In this document: piece after piece, positions 25,670 through 38,900 of the stretch | How the letters are laid out: each line of letters opens with the position of its first letter | How positions within the stretch are numbered: position 1 is the stretch's first letter | Notes under the pieces: model-generated | Seen by the model: only the letters and a program-made list of their open reading frames with translations | The model's database searches: none | What the model was told of the DNA's origin: nothing | Made by a program: the position numbers and the translations under genes | Source: Burkholderiaceae bacterium | GTDB lineage: Bacteria > Pseudomonadota > Gammaproteobacteria > Burkholderiales > Burkholderiaceae_E | DNA length: 64,000 nt | Direction: 5' to 3' | Assembly (NCBI GenBank): GCA_024637155.1 | Contig: JAGXFR010000012.1 | Coordinates: 25,495-89,494 of the forward strand

Positions 25670-27049
25670 CTAGGAAAGGAACAGCGTGGCGGGGCTCTCG
25701 AGGTAGCCGCGCAGCGCCTGCACGAACTCGGCCCCGTCGGCGCCGTCCACCACCCGGTGGTCGAACGAGGACGAGAGGTTCATCATCAGCCGCGGCACGA
25801 CGGCTCCGGCCCGGATCATCGGTCGCTCGACGATCCGGTTGACGCCGACGATCGCCACCTCGGGGTGGTTGATGATCGGGGTCGAGACGATGCCGCCGGT
25901 CGCGCCCAGACTCGAGATCGTGATGGTCGATCCGGAGAGTTCGTCACGGCTCGCCTTGCCCTCGCGTGCCGCCTGCGCGAGCCGCGCGACCTCGGCGGCA
26001 CTCTCCCAGGGGTCGAGCATCTCGGCATGGCGCACCACGGGCACCATCAGCCCCGATGGCGTCTGCGTTGCGATGCCGATGTGCACCGCGCGGTGTCGCG
26101 ACAGCACGCCGCCATCGTCGTCGTAGCGCGCGTTGACCTGTGGAAAATCGCGCACCGCGAGCACGATCGCGCGCATCAGGAAAGGCAGCACGGTGAGCTT
26201 CGCGCGCTCCCCGGCATGCGTGGCGTTCAGGCGCGCGCGCAGCGCCTCGAGTTCGGTGACGTCGAGTTCCTCGACGTAGCTGAAGTGCGGGATGCGTCGC
26301 TTGGCTTCCTGCATCTTCTGCGCGATCTTGCGACGCAGCCCGATCACCGGCACTTCGTCGACGCCGTGGCGCTGCGCGTAACGCATGTCGGCCTCGCCGG
26401 GACCGCGGGTCTGGCGCTCGGCATAGGCGTCCAGATCGTCGTGGAGCACCCGGCCGGCTGGGCCGGTGCCGGGGACGAAGCGCAGTTCGATGCCCATCTC
26501 CAGCGCGCGTCGGCGCACGGCGGGGGAGGCGAGCGCTCGCTCGCCCGCGCGCAGTGTCGCCACTGCGTGGTCCGGCGTGGGGCGCGTTGCCAACGCTGCG
26601 CGCGCGGCAGCAGGACCGGCGGCTGGGCGGGGCGCGGCGGATCGTTGCGCCTCGGGCGGCGCGACTCGCGCCGGCGCGGCGGACGCGGCCTGGGGCGCAC
26701 TCATCTGCGGAGCTGGTGCGGACTTCGCTGGCTTCGCTGGCGGGGGAGCGGGAGCCGACGTGGCCGGTTTCGCGGCTGCGACAGCAGGCGAATCGGCGCT
26801 GCCGGCACCCTCGATTTCGATCCGGATCAGCGCGCTGCCCACCGCCATCACTTCGCCCGCCTGGCCACCGAGTTCCAGCACCTTGCCGCTCACCGGGGAG
26901 GGGATTTCGACGGTGGCCTTGTCGGTCATCACGTCGGCGACTACCTGGTCCTCGGTCACGGCGTCGCCCGGGGCGACGTGCCAGGCCACGAGTTCGACCT
27001 CGGCGATCCCTTCGCCGATGTCGGGCATCTTGATGATATGAACACCCAT
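25670..27049 (-). CDS. bkdB: Branched-chain 2-oxoacid dehydrogenase E2 (dihydrolipoamide acyltransferase)
   Basis: 459-residue core acyltransferase. One lipoyl domain (residues about 1-78, lipoylated Lys in MTDKATVEIPSP), an Ala/Pro-rich linker (about 85-150), an E3/E1-binding domain (SPAVRRRALEMGIELRFVPG) and a catalytic domain ending in the acyltransferase motif SFDHRVVDGADGAEF with its His and Asp. ATG 27049 follows the E1 beta stop by one base. Neighbouring E1 genes of the branched-chain type point to 2-oxoisovalerate and related acids as substrates. Confidence 0.94.
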   Translation of the reverse strand: MGVHIIKMPDIGEGIAEVELVAWHVAPGDAVTEDQVVADVMTDKATVEIPSPVSGKVLELGGQAGEVMAVGSALIRIEIEGAGSADSPAVAAAKPATSAPAPPPAKPAKSAPAPQMSAPQAASAAPARVAPPEAQRSAAPRPAAGPAAARAALATRPTPDHAVATLRAGERALASPAVRRRALEMGIELRFVPGTGPAGRVLHDDLDAYAERQTRGPGEADMRYAQRHGVDEVPVIGLRRKIAQKMQEAKRRIPHFSYVEELDVTELEALRARLNATHAGERAKLTVLPFLMRAIVLAVRDFPQVNARYDDDGGVLSRHRAVHIGIATQTPSGLMVPVVRHAEMLDPWESAAEVARLAQAAREGKASRDELSGSTITISSLGATGGIVSTPIINHPEVAIVGVNRIVERPMIRAGAVVPRLMMNLSSSFDHRVVDGADGAEFVQALRGYLESPATLFLS

Positions 27050-27050
27050 G

Positions 27051-28064
27051 TCAGCCCTCCATGACCCGGCGCAACGCCGCACCGACCCGGTCCGGGCCGG
27101 GGAAATAGGCCCACTCCTGCGCGTGCGGATACGGGGTATCCCAGCCGGTCACCCGCTCGATGGGCGCTTCGAGGTGGTAGAAGCAGTGCTCCTGAACGAG
27201 CGCGATCAGCTCGGCCCCGAAACCGCTGGTGCGCGTGGCCTCGTGCACGACCACGCAGCGCCGCGTCTTTTGCACCGAGTCGATGAGCGTCGCGAGATCG
27301 AGCGGCCAGATGCTGCGCAGGTCGATGATCTCGGCATCGATCCCGGTCTCGGCTGCCGCGGCTTCCGCGACGAAGACCATCGTGCCGTAGGTGATCACCG
27401 TGACGTCGGCACCGGCGCGAAACACGGAAGCGCTCTCCAGCGGAACGGTGTAGTAGCCCTCGGGAACCTCGCTCAGGCGATGCTTGGACCACGGTACGGA
27501 TGGGCGCTCGTGGTGCCCGTCGAAGGGACCGTTATAGAGCCGCTTGGGCTCGAGGAAAATCACCGGGTCGTCATTTTCGATCGAGGCGATCAGCAGGCCC
27601 TTGGCGTCGTACGGATTCGACGGCATCACCGTGCGGATTCCGCAGACCTGGGTGAACATGGCTTCTGGACTCTGGCTGTGCGTCTGTCCGCCGTAGATGC
27701 CGCCGCCGCAGGGCATGCGGATCGTGATCGGTGCGATGAACTCGCCCGCCGAGCGGTAGCGCAGGCGCGCGGCCTCCGAGACGATCTGGTCGGTCGCCGG
27801 GTAGACGTAGTCCGCGAACTGAATTTCGGGTACGGGGCGCAACCCGTAGGCGCCCATACCGACTGCGACGCCGACGATTCCGCCCTCGGCGATCGGCGCG
27901 TCAAAGACCCGCGACGTGCCGTACTTCGCCTGCAATCCTTCGGTGCAGCGGAACACGCCGCCGAAGTAGCCGACGTCCTCGCCGAAGATCACTACGTCGG
28001 GATCGCGCTCGAGCATCACGTCCATCGCGGAGCGCAGCGCCTGGATCATTGTCATCGTGGCCAC
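27051..28064 (-). CDS. bkdA2: Branched-chain 2-oxoacid dehydrogenase E1 beta
   Basis: 337-residue E1 beta subunit. Blocks: VVIFGEDVGYFGGVFRCTEG, RVFDAPIAEGGIVGVAVGMG, PEIQFADYVYPATDQIVSEA and VVVHEATRTSGFGAELIALV, the last typical of the BCKDH branch. With E1 alpha it decarboxylates branched-chain 2-oxoacids and reductively acylates E2. Gaps to the flanking bkd genes are one to two bases, indicating a tightly coupled operon. Confidence 0.94.
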   Translation of the reverse strand: MATMTMIQALRSAMDVMLERDPDVVIFGEDVGYFGGVFRCTEGLQAKYGTSRVFDAPIAEGGIVGVAVGMGAYGLRPVPEIQFADYVYPATDQIVSEAARLRYRSAGEFIAPITIRMPCGGGIYGGQTHSQSPEAMFTQVCGIRTVMPSNPYDAKGLLIASIENDDPVIFLEPKRLYNGPFDGHHERPSVPWSKHRLSEVPEGYYTVPLESASVFRAGADVTVITYGTMVFVAEAAAAETGIDAEIIDLRSIWPLDLATLIDSVQKTRRCVVVHEATRTSGFGAELIALVQEHCFYHLEAPIERVTGWDTPYPHAQEWAYFPGPDRVGAALRRVMEG

Positions 28065-28066
28065 GG

Positions 28067-29381
<1,315 letters not shown>

Positions 29382-29527
29382 CGGCACGTCGCAGCCGGTA
29401 GGCTGGACGGCACGGTTGCCGGGCACCGAAATAGTGGCTCCGGCGCGCTGCGCTGACGCAGGCCAAGGCCCATGCCTGCGGGCGGGACGACAAGCGTGCC
29501 CCTGTTTGAAGTATATCCGGCCGCGGG

Positions 29528-30631
29528 CTACGCGCCCCCGGAAACGAGGTGAATTCCGCCGCGCAGCAGCGATACGGTGACCTGGGCGTCGGTCTGCAGC
29601 GCGAGGCGAGCGGCAACCAGCGCCGTAACGCTCAGCGAGAGCGGCTTCGCGGGCGCGTGCAGCGGCACAAGCGTGAGCAGCACGTTCTCGCCCAGCGGCA
29701 TCATCCGTGCCAGCCGACACGCAACCGGGTTGCCGCGTGCGCTGGTCGAGGGCTTGTCGCGCCGATGGATGACAATGTGGCTCGACGGGATCACCCAGGC
29801 GCAGGGCGCCCCGGCGGCCACCTGGGGCTGGAGACGCGCTTCCAGACGCATGCCCTCCCAGCGCAGCACGCTCAGGTCCGCGGCCGGATCGTGCATCTCG
29901 ACAGTGGCATCGAAGACGTTCTTCATGGCCACCAGCCGCGCCACCTCGAGCGAGACCGGCCGCGTCATCACCTCGTGTGGAGTGCCGGTCTGCAAGGTGA
30001 CGCCATGATGCAGCACGCTCATGTGATCGGCGAGCATCGCCGCCTCGTGCAGCGAATGGGTGACCAGCACCACCGGGATGTGCAGTTGCCCGCGCAGGCT
30101 CGCCAACTCCTCGTAGAGCCGCTCGCGCGTCACCTGGTCCACTGCCGAGAAGGGCTCGTCGAGCAGCAGCACGCGTGGGTCGCGCGCCAGCGCGCGGGCC
30201 AGCGCGACGCGCTGCTGCTGGCCACCCGAGAGCCTCCCGGGTCGGCGCGACTCGAAGCCGCCGAGATTCACCGAGGCCAGCAGTTCGGCGGCCCGCAACT
30301 CGCGCTGCGGGCGCGCCCCCGGCGGCACCGCCTCGAGCACGTTCTCGAAGGCCGACAAATGCGGGAACAGCGCGTAGCTCTGGAACACGAAACCGGCGCG
30401 GCGCTGGCGCGCCGGTACGCGAATCCCGGCGTCCGAGTCCAGCCAGGTCTCGCCGCCCACCCGCACGCTGCCGCGCGCGCCTCGGTAGATCCCGGCGATG
30501 GTCTTGAGCACCGTCGACTTGCCGCTCCCCGAGGGCCCGACCAGGGCCAGGGTCTCGCCCGGGCGGCAGGAGAGCTGCACATCGAGCGGGATCGGCGCGC
30601 TCTGGTGGATGCGGACTTCAAGCATGGGCAT
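29528..30631 (-). CDS. modC: Molybdate ABC transporter, ATP-binding protein
   Basis: 367-residue ATPase that powers molybdate uptake. Walker [11 protein letters not shown]-loop [19 protein letters not shown], signature [15 protein letters not shown], Walker [13 protein letters not shown] and the switch His in [10 protein letters not shown]. The C-terminal 130 residues form a TOBE/Mop-like molybdate-binding regulatory domain. It overlaps modB by 14 bases from ATG 30631, or 8 bases if ATG 30625 is used. No ModE site was recognised near the operon. Confidence 0.93.
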   Translation of the reverse strand: MPMLEVRIHQSAPIPLDVQLSCRPGETLALVGPSGSGKSTVLKTIAGIYRGARGSVRVGGETWLDSDAGIRVPARQRRAGFVFQSYALFPHLSAFENVLEAVPPGARPQRELRAAELLASVNLGGFESRRPGRLSGGQQQRVALARALARDPRVLLLDEPFSAVDQVTRERLYEELASLRGQLHIPVVLVTHSLHEAAMLADHMSVLHHGVTLQTGTPHEVMTRPVSLEVARLVAMKNVFDATVEMHDPAADLSVLRWEGMRLEARLQPQVAAGAPCAWVIPSSHIVIHRRDKPSTSARGNPVACRLARMMPLGENVLLTLVPLHAPAKPLSLSVTALVAARLALQTDAQVTVSLLRGGIHLVSGGA

Positions 30632-31286
30632 TGCGGCGGCGGCGAGCCAGCGCGTTGGTGGTCGCCAGCGTCACCAGGCAGAGCACGAGCAGCACCGCCG
30701 ACATCACGCCCGCAGCCTGCATGTCGAAGGACTGCACGCTGTCATAGATCGAGATCGCGATCGTGCGGGTCTCGCCGGGAATACTGCCGCCCACCATCAG
30801 CACCACGCCGAACTCGCCGAGCGTGTGCGCGATCGTCATGATCATTCCCGAAACGATTCCCGGCCACGCGAGCGGCAGCTCGATGCGCCAGAGCGTGCGC
30901 CAGCGCGAGAGCCCGCAGCACGCAGCGGCTTCGCGCACCTCGGGTGCGATCGACTCGAAGGCACGCTGCATCGGCATCAGCGTGAACGGGATGTTGAAGA
31001 TGACCGATCCGACCAGCAGCCCCGCGAAGGAGAACACCAGGGGACCGCCGGTCAGCTGTTCCCACAGCTGGCCGATCGGCGAGCCCGCACCCATCACCAC
31101 CAACAGGTAGTAGCCCAGCACCGTCGGCGGGAGCACGAGCGGGAGCGCCAGCGCGGCTTCCAGCAGCGCCTTGCCGCGGAACTCGCGAAAGGCGATCAGG
31201 CGCGCCGCGTAGATGCCCAAGGGGAGCAGCACGGCCGCCGTGGCCAGTGCCAGCAGCAGCGAAACGCGCAGTGCGGCCCAGTCCAT
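30618..31286 (-). CDS. modB: Molybdate ABC transporter, permease
   Basis: 222-residue permease with five to six membrane helices and the ABC-permease EAA loop in IAPEVREAAACCGLSRWRTL, which docks onto ModC. Other blocks: LALPLVLPPTVLGYYLL and IAHTLGEFGVVLMVGGSIPG, both typical of ModB. It lies 6 bp after modA and overlaps modC. Confidence 0.94.
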   Translation of the reverse strand: MDWAALRVSLLLALATAAVLLPLGIYAARLIAFREFRGKALLEAALALPLVLPPTVLGYYLLVVMGAGSPIGQLWEQLTGGPLVFSFAGLLVGSVIFNIPFTLMPMQRAFESIAPEVREAAACCGLSRWRTLWRIELPLAWPGIVSGMIMTIAHTLGEFGVVLMVGGSIPGETRTIAISIYDSVQSFDMQAAGVMSAVLLVLCLVTLATTNALARRRRNAHA

Positions 31287-31292
31287 GGGTGC

Positions 31293-32075
31293 TTACCCTC
31301 CCCCCGGCAGCGCGAAGCCGTGGCGCTGCAGCACCGCCCGGCCGGCCGGCCCGCTGATCCAGGCGTAGAAGGCCCGCGCGGTGTCCCCGGCACGCCTGGT
31401 GAGAACCATGCGCTGGCGCAGCGGCGCGTGGCTGCTCTCTGGCAGCAGTACGTAGCGCCCGGCGCGCGCCACAGCGGGTGACATCGCCAGCGATAGCGCG
31501 AAGATGCCGCCTTCGACCGACCCGGACGCGCTGAACTGGGCGGCCTGCGAGACGTTTTCGCCCAGCACCAGCCGCGGCCGCACCACGTCCCAGAGCCGCG
31601 CGTTCTCCAGCGCCTCGCGCGCCGCGCGGCCGTACGGCGCGTGCTCCGGGTTCGCGATCGCGAACTTGCGCAGACTCCCCTCATCGATCATGCGGCGCAA
31701 TCCATCGAGTCCGTCCTCGAGCCGCAGCGACGAGCCGTTCGGAGCGTAGAGCACGATCCGCCCGATCGCGTAGAGCGCCCCGTCGTCGACGGTCAGTCCG
31801 CGGCGCGAAAGCTCGAAGACGAAGTGCTCGTCGGCCGACAGGAACACCTCGAAGGGTGCCCCCTGCTGGATCTGGCGCATGAAGTTGCCCGACGAACCAT
31901 AGACGGGGCGCACCGTCCGGCCAGTGTCTTTCCGGAAGAGCCCGATCGCCTCGTCGAGCGCGAACTTCAGATCCGACGCCGCCGCCACCGGGGGGGCATC
32001 CTGTGTCGCGGCCCGCAGCGGAAACGCGCAAACGAGGAGCAGTGCCGCGAAGCGGGCGATGGCGGACGGGATCAT
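31293..32075 (-). CDS. modA: Molybdate ABC transporter, periplasmic binding protein
   Basis: 260-residue receptor. Signal peptide MIPSAIARFAALLLVCAFPL ending near RAATQDA. Oxyanion-binding blocks: VAAASDLKFALDEAIGLF, VYGSSGNFMRQIQQGAPFEV and FLSADEHFVFEL, as in ModA. ATG 32075 is chosen over an in-frame start 153 bp upstream because it opens the signal peptide. It is first in the modABC operon and divergent from the hemolysin-III family gene across a 182-bp gap in which I see no clear promoter. Confidence 0.92.
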   Translation of the reverse strand: MIPSAIARFAALLLVCAFPLRAATQDAPPVAAASDLKFALDEAIGLFRKDTGRTVRPVYGSSGNFMRQIQQGAPFEVFLSADEHFVFELSRRGLTVDDGALYAIGRIVLYAPNGSSLRLEDGLDGLRRMIDEGSLRKFAIANPEHAPYGRAAREALENARLWDVVRPRLVLGENVSQAAQFSASGSVEGGIFALSLAMSPAVARAGRYVLLPESSHAPLRQRMVLTRRAGDTARAFYAWISGPAGRAVLQRHGFALPGGG

Positions 32076-32257
32076 GGAATGGAAGAGTATCCGAAGCGCC
32101 GGCTTGCTGCCGACCTGGCGACGCTTCTGTCGATCACCGCGCCGCGCGGAACGCCCGGCGCAAACCCTTTCGCTGTGCGGGTCTCGGGCCGGAGACCGGC
32201 GTATCATGGAGAGGTATTCCATCGTCACGGGGAACGCGCTTCCCCAACCCTGCTCCC

Positions 32258-32920
32258 ATGCCCGCGAATCCCCCTCACCCGCACCACGACCGCGCCCAGT
32301 CGGCCGGCGAAGAGATCGCCAACAGCGTCAGCCACGGTGTCGGCCTGCTCGGCGCGATCGTCGGAACTCCGTTCCTGATCGTCGCCGCCCTCGAGCGCTT
32401 CGACGCCACCAGCGTCGTCGCCGTGAGCATCTTCGCGGCATCGATGCTCGTCCTCTACCTGGCCTCGACGCTCTACCACGCGATCCCGCACCGGCGCGCC
32501 AAGGCGATCCTCCGGTTTTTCGACCATGGTGCGATCTACCTGCTGATCGCCGGAACCTACACGCCCTTCACGCTCGGCGCACTGCGCGGTCCGTGGGGCT
32601 GGACGATGCTGGTGCTGATTTGGTCGCTGGCGATCTTCGGAATCACCGCCAAGTTGTTCGTGGGCATGCGCTACCCGCGGCTCTCGACCTGGCTTTACCT
32701 GGGAATGGGCTGGATCGTGCTGATCGCGATCGAGCCGATGTGGCGCAACGTGCCGGGCTGGGGGCTCTTCTGGCTCTTCGCCGGCGGCATGGCCTACACG
32801 CTGGGCGTGGTTTTCTATGCGACCGACCACCGAATCCGCTATCACCACTTCATCTGGCACCTGTTCGTGCTGACCGGCACCACCTGCCACTACTTTGCGG
32901 TGCTCTGGTACGCCTCCTGA
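32258..32920 (+). CDS. Hemolysin III family (YqfA/TrhA-like) membrane protein
   Basis: 220-residue seven-helix protein of the HlyIII/PAQR superfamily. Diagnostic residues: NSVSHGVGLLGAIVG near residue 19, LYHAIPHRRAKAILRFFDHG (metal-binding His and Ser/Asp region), YTPFTLGALRGPWGW and the C-terminal HFIWHLFVLTGTTCHYFA. Members affect membrane lipid homeostasis; haemolytic activity is not a general property. Its last 31 bases overlap, tail to tail, the end of the cyclic glucan synthase gene on the other strand. Confidence 0.9.
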   Translation: MPANPPHPHHDRAQSAGEEIANSVSHGVGLLGAIVGTPFLIVAALERFDATSVVAVSIFAASMLVLYLASTLYHAIPHRRAKAILRFFDHGAIYLLIAGTYTPFTLGALRGPWGWTMLVLIWSLAIFGITAKLFVGMRYPRLSTWLYLGMGWIVLIAIEPMWRNVPGWGLFWLFAGGMAYTLGVVFYATDHRIRYHHFIWHLFVLTGTTCHYFAVLWYAS

Positions 32921-35900
32921 CTCGCTTCTTCGCTGGGCAGCGGCACCGTCACGACCACGGAATGCTCGCGCCGGTCGTCGGCGAGATTGATCCAGTCGCT
33001 TTCGCGCCCGGCTCCGTCGAAAGTGATGTGGATCGCATCCGCTGCCCGATCATCGGCGGCCACGATCGCGATGAAATAGGACGTTTCCCGGTAGCGGTAG
33101 CGCACCTGGAACGATTTCCATCCGGGGCGCAGGATCGGCGCGAAATGCAGCTTCTCCCCCTCGAGCCGCAACCCGAGCAGGGACTCGAGGACCAGCCGGT
33201 ACATCCACGCCGCCGAACCCGTGTACCACGTCCAGCCGCCGCGCCCGACATGGGGCGCGACCGCGTAGACATCGGCGGCGACCACGTAGGGTTCGACCCG
33301 GTAGGTCGCGACCGCTTCCGGGTTGCGGGCGTGCCCGATCGGATTGATCAGGTCGAAAACTTCCCAGGCCCGTGCGCCATCGCCGAGCGCCGCAAAGGCC
33401 ATCGCCGCCCACACCGCCCCATGCGTGTACTGACCGCCGTTTTCCCGAACGCCCGGGACGTACCCGCGGATGTAGCCGGGGTCGAGATCGGAATGATCAA
33501 AGGGCGGGTCGAGCAGCTTGACGATGGCCGCGTCGCGCTGCACCAGCCGGCGCTCCAGCGACTTCATTGCCGTGCGCGCGCGCTGCGGGTCGGCCGCCCC
33601 CGAGAGCACCGCCCAGCTCTGCGAAATCGCGTCGATCTGACACTCGTCGTTGCCGGCTGATCCCAGCGGCGTGCCGTCGTCGAAGTAGGCGCGGCGATAC
33701 CACGCGCCGTCCCAGCCATGCTCCTCGAGGCACTTCGCGAGCTGTTCCCGCTCGTCCTCGCAATGCTGCGCAAACGCGCGATCGCCGCGGCGACGGGCCA
33801 GTCCCGCGAAGCGCTCGAGCAGTTCGTAGAGGAAAAAGCCCAGCCACACGCTCTCGCCCCGGCCCTCGATACCGACGAGGTTCATCCCGTCGTTCCAGTC
33901 GCCCGAGCCCATCAACGGCAGGCCGTGCACGCCGCGATGCAAGCCGCGCAAAATCGCGCGCACGCAATGCTGGTAGAGGGGCGCGATCTCATCCGAACGC
34001 TCGGGCAGGTCGTAGTAGGAGTCCTCGCCCGGGGGTACCGCGCGCCCGGCGATGAATTCCACCGGTTCGTCGAGCACGGCGTAGTCCCCCGTCGCATTGA
34101 CATAGCGCCAGGTCGCCGCGGGGAGCCACAGGAAGTCGTCCGAGCATTGCGTTCGCACGCCACGGCCATGCGGCGGGTGCCACCAGTGCTGCACATCCCC
34201 TTCGACGAACTGGCGACCGGCGCAGCGCAGCAACTGCTCGCGCAGCACCAGCGGCGCCGCGTGAACCATCGCCATGGCGTCCTGCAGCTGATCGCGAAAA
34301 CCGAACGCACCGCCGGACTGGTAGAAGCCGCTGCGCGCCCAGAGTCGGCACGCCAGCGTCTGATAGAGCAGCCAGCCGTTCACCAGAAAGTCCACCGCCG
34401 GGTCCGGCGTCTGCACCTGCACGGTTCCGAGCAGCCGCTGCCAATAGGCCTGCTGCGCTTCGAGCGCCTCAAGCGCCGCCGCACTGCCCTGGTGGCGGCG
34501 CACCAGCGTGCTCGCGAGATCCGCGCCGCGCCGGCCCGCCACCCCGAGCAGGAAGACGATCTCGCGCTCCTCGCCGGGCGCGAGTTCGAATGCGACCTGA
34601 ATCGCCGCGCATGGATCCAGCCCCGCACCGATTCCGCCGGAGAGCCGTTGCCGCGAGAGCGCGGCGGGCGCGCGCAGCGTGCCGTTGCGTCCGATGAATT
34701 CGCGCCGATCGCCGGTGACGGTGCGACCGGGCTCGGCGGCGTCGAAGAACGCCACCCGATCGGCGAACTCGGTGTTGTACGGATTGCGCGCGAAGATCGC
34801 CCCGCTTCCCGGATCGATCTCGGTGGTCACATGCATTGCCGTGCGCGGCACCAGGTCGCCGAGCACCCACTCGACGTAGCCGGTCGCCGAAAGGCGGCGC
34901 ACATGCGGGGAATCGTTGCGCAGCCGCAGGACCGAGAAGCGCACCGACGTTTCGAGCGCCACGTAGACCCAGAGCTGCGAGTCGATGCCTTCCTCCTCGT
35001 GCTCGAATACGCTGTAACCGAAGCCGTGGCGACACCGGTATCCGGTCTTTCCCGGCGTCGGCCACGGAGTTGGCGACCAGACCGCGCCCGTTTCCTCATC
35101 ACGCAGGTAGAACGCCTCGCCTGCTGCGTCGCACACCGGGTCGTTGCTCCAGGGCGTGAGCCGGAACTCGTGCGCGTTCTCGCTCCAGGTATAGGCGGCT
35201 CCCGCTTCGGAGATCACGGTGCCGAACGACGCATTGGCCAGCACGTTGACCCACGGCGCGGGCGTCGTCACCCCCGGCGGGAGATCGATCACGTACTCAC
35301 GGCCATCCGCCGAAAAGCCCCCGGTTCCGTTGAAAAGAACCAGTCCTGCGCCCGCCACCGGGACGGGTCGCGGCGGGCTCCACGGCGGCGTCGCGAGACG
35401 GGTCGGAGCGAACTGCCCGATCCGCACCGTGCGCGCCGGAACACGGTCCATCTGCTCGGCCAGCGTTCCCCAGGCATCGTTGATCACGACCCGCGCCACG
35501 GCCTGGAACAGGATGCGGTCCTCTTCCGAGATCTGCTCGGCGCGGCGCACGAAAATGCCACCCGGACGATCCATCATGTGGGCCTTGATGCCGACCGCGC
35601 TCAGCCCGATGATCTGCTCCTGGAGCAACTGCCGGTAGCCGGCACGGTCCTCGTTCCAGATGACGAGGTCCACCAGGAGTCCCTTCGAGCGCCAGTACGC
35701 GTGGGCCTGGACGAGCTGGCGCGCCAGGGCGATGTTGGCGGCGTCACTGATGCGCAGCAGCACGATCGGCAGGTCACCCGAGATCGCGTAGCCCCACAAC
35801 CCCGATTGCCCGCGGCGATTGCGCACGAGGATCGCCGGATCGACCCGCAGTGCCGTCCCCGCATAGAGGACCGCACCGGCGAGCCGCCCATAGATCTGCG

Positions 35901-38900
35901 CCTCGGCCTCCGTCGAGTTGAGCTGTCGCAGGCCGACCTGCGCGTGCGTCCAGGCCATCTCGAGAACCCGGTCGGCAAGGCGCCGGTCCCGGTACTTTTC
36001 GACGAGCCGGAGCGCCGCGTCGCGATCTTCGGCGACGCCGAGCACGAAGTCGAGCGACACGGACTCGTCGGGCGCCAGGGTGATTCGGTGACGGATCGCG
36101 ACGATCGGGTCGAGCACCGACCCGGCAGAACCGCCCAGCGCACCCGCCGCCGCGCGGGCGGCGTCCGAGGCGAGCAGTGCCGCCGGTGCCGCGACCGAAT
36201 TGCCCCGTCCGATGAACGCCGAACGATCGGTTTCAAAGGAAAAGTGGCTCGATTCGGCGCCGTGCACGGCCAGCAGATGCAGCAGCCACGGGGTGGGCTC
36301 GCCGCGCGAGCGCGCCCGGCGATGGCACAGGATCGCTTCGTACTGCGCGACGATCTCGGTCTGCACGAAAAGGTTGCTGAACGCGGGGTGCAGCGCGTCG
36401 GCGGCGTCGGGGCCGAGCACCACCTCGGCGTAGCTGGTCACCTCGAGCGTGCGCGTCGACTGTCCCCAGTTGGTCAGGTGAATCCGCCGCAGCTCAATGT
36501 CGTCCTCGGGCGAGACGACGATCTCCGTGTGCGTCTGCAAGTCGCCGTCGCGTCGGCGGAACTCGGCGCGCCCTTCGGAGAAGACCGCCTCGTAGTGATC
36601 GGCCGGGGCCGTGGTCGGCTGGTGCGCGACCGACCAGACGGCACCGCTTTGCACGTCGCGCAAATAGCAGAAGACGCCCCACGCGTCGCGGGTGCCGTCC
36701 TCGCGCCAGCGCGTGAGCGCAAGCTCCTTCCACTGGCTGCGCCCCCCACCGGCATTAGTCACCATCACGTGGTAGTTGCCGTTGGAGAGCAGCTGGACTT
36801 CGGGCGCCGGGGTATCGGGGCTGCGCAGCACGCGCACCGAGGTCTCCTCGGGTTTCGTCGCGGCGTGCACGTCGGCGAGCGCCGGCGCACGCAGGAAGTG
36901 CGTCTGCGTCTTGGGAACGCGCTCGTAGAGCAGCGGCAGCGTCGCCCGCAGCGACGCGTCGGCCTCGAACCGGCGCTGCATGGCGTCGCCGCACAGCACA
37001 TTCCCGATCGACAGCAGGCTCATCCCCTGGTGGTGGGCCATGAAGGAGCGAACCACCGCGGAACGCTGCCCGCGCGGTATTCGCGCAGGCGTGTAGTCGA
37101 TCGCTTCGTAGAACCCGAAGCGCCCCATGTAGCCTTCCTCGGCGAGGCGCTCGAGATTGCGGCAGGCGAGTCCGGGTTCGACCATCAGCGCCAGCGCGCT
37201 GGCGTAGGGAGCGACGACCAGATCGTCGGCGAGGCCGCGCTTGAATCCGGTCCCGGGCACGCCAAACGAACGGTACTGGTAGTTGAGTTCCGCATCGACG
37301 AAGTAGTAGCCCGACTCCGACATCCCCCAGGGGATCGAGCGTTTTCGCGCATAGCTGATCTGGCGCGCGATGGCAGCATGGTAGGTCTGCTCGAGCAGCG
37401 TGTTCTCGCACGAGGGCATCGTCAGCAGCGGCATCAGGTACTCGAACATCGAGCCGCTCCAGGACATCAGGATCGGGCCGTCGCCCGTGTCCACCAGCAA
37501 GCGCCCCAGAGAAAACCAGCTCTCCTGCGGAAGTTCGCCCTGCGCGATCCCGACGAAGGTCGCGAGCCGCGCCTCGGAAGCCAGCAGATCGTAGTAGCTG
37601 GCGTCGCGCCGATGCTCTTCGGCGTTGTAGCCGATCGCCAGCAGGTGGCGCGAGTGGTCGTAGAGAAATTCGTAGTCGATCTGCGCGAGGCTGCCTGCCA
37701 CGGCGGCGAGCCGCTCCACGTCGGCGATGCGCTCCACGGCCCACGCACAAACCCGCGCGACAGCCGCCTCGGCGTCCGCCCTGCCTGCCACGTCATCTGC
37801 GACGCTTCCCGGAAATGCGGCGCGGCCCGCGGCCCCGCGCGCCAGTTGCCGCAGGCTCGGGATCGCCTCAGTCCAGCGCTCGGCGACTTCCGCCAGAGGC
37901 GCCAGCTCGTCGAGCGCCGCGCGGCACTGGCGCTCGAGCGCCTTCGCCCAACGTTCGAACTCGTGCGGCCCGGTCGTGGCCAACCTGGCATTATCGTCGA
38001 CGGCGCCAGGCGCCACCGTTGCGGCTGCCCGGAGGCGCTCGGCGATTTCGGTCAGGTGGCCGAACCGGGCGAAGGCAGCGGGAATCCCCGCGGGGGGATC
38101 GGCGCGCGCCGAGCGCAGCGCGGCATCGAACTCCTCCAGCAACTTGAAGCGCGACGGGTCGCCGGCAACCTCCGCCAGGACGCGCGCCGCATCGTCCAGC
38201 CCGTCGAGAACGCTCGCCGCAAACAGCGGCGCATCGGGAAGCGCCAGCAGTCCCTGGCGCAGCGTCAGCAGATGCGCCGCGAGATTGCCGCTGTCCACGG
38301 TCGAGATGTAGCGCGGCGCCAGCGGGTGCAGCGTGCGGGTGTCGTACCAGTTGTAGAAGTGGCCGCGCTGACGCTCCAGCCCCAGCATTGCGTCGAGCGA
38401 GCGAGCGCTTCGCTCGATCAGAGCCGAGACGCCGATATAGCCGAAGTCCCAGGCCGACAGATTGGCCAGCAGCGACAGGCCCATGTTGGTGGGCGAGGTA
38501 CGATGCGCCACCTTCTCGGCGGGGTGCTCCTGGTAGTTGTCCGGCGCGAGCCAGTGATCGTCGGCGGTCACGAAAGTGTTGAAGAACTCCCAGGTTCGCC
38601 TGGCCGCCGCGCGCAGGAACAGCCGTTTCGTGTCCGAAAGTCGCGCCGGAATGCGCCCGCGCACCTGGCCGAGCCGCCACGCGATCCCGGGCGCGAGCAT
38701 CCAGAGCACAAGGATCGGCACAGCCGCCACGACGGCATCGGGCCGCGACACGAGAAGCCCCGTCCCGATAGCGAGCGCGCTTGCCGGAGCGAACCACATC
38801 GCGCGCAGGGTCGCCCCGAGGGTGGTTCTCTCGCCGTCGTGTGCTGCAAACGGTTGCCACTGCAGCAGCCTGCGCCGCGTCACGACCAGGCGAACCATCG

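Noticed and set aside
24056..27064. 1002-codon plus-strand frame over the E3 and E2 genes
   Set aside because: Antisense shadow; the minus strand has clear lipoyl, HRVVDG and disulfide-reductase motifs.
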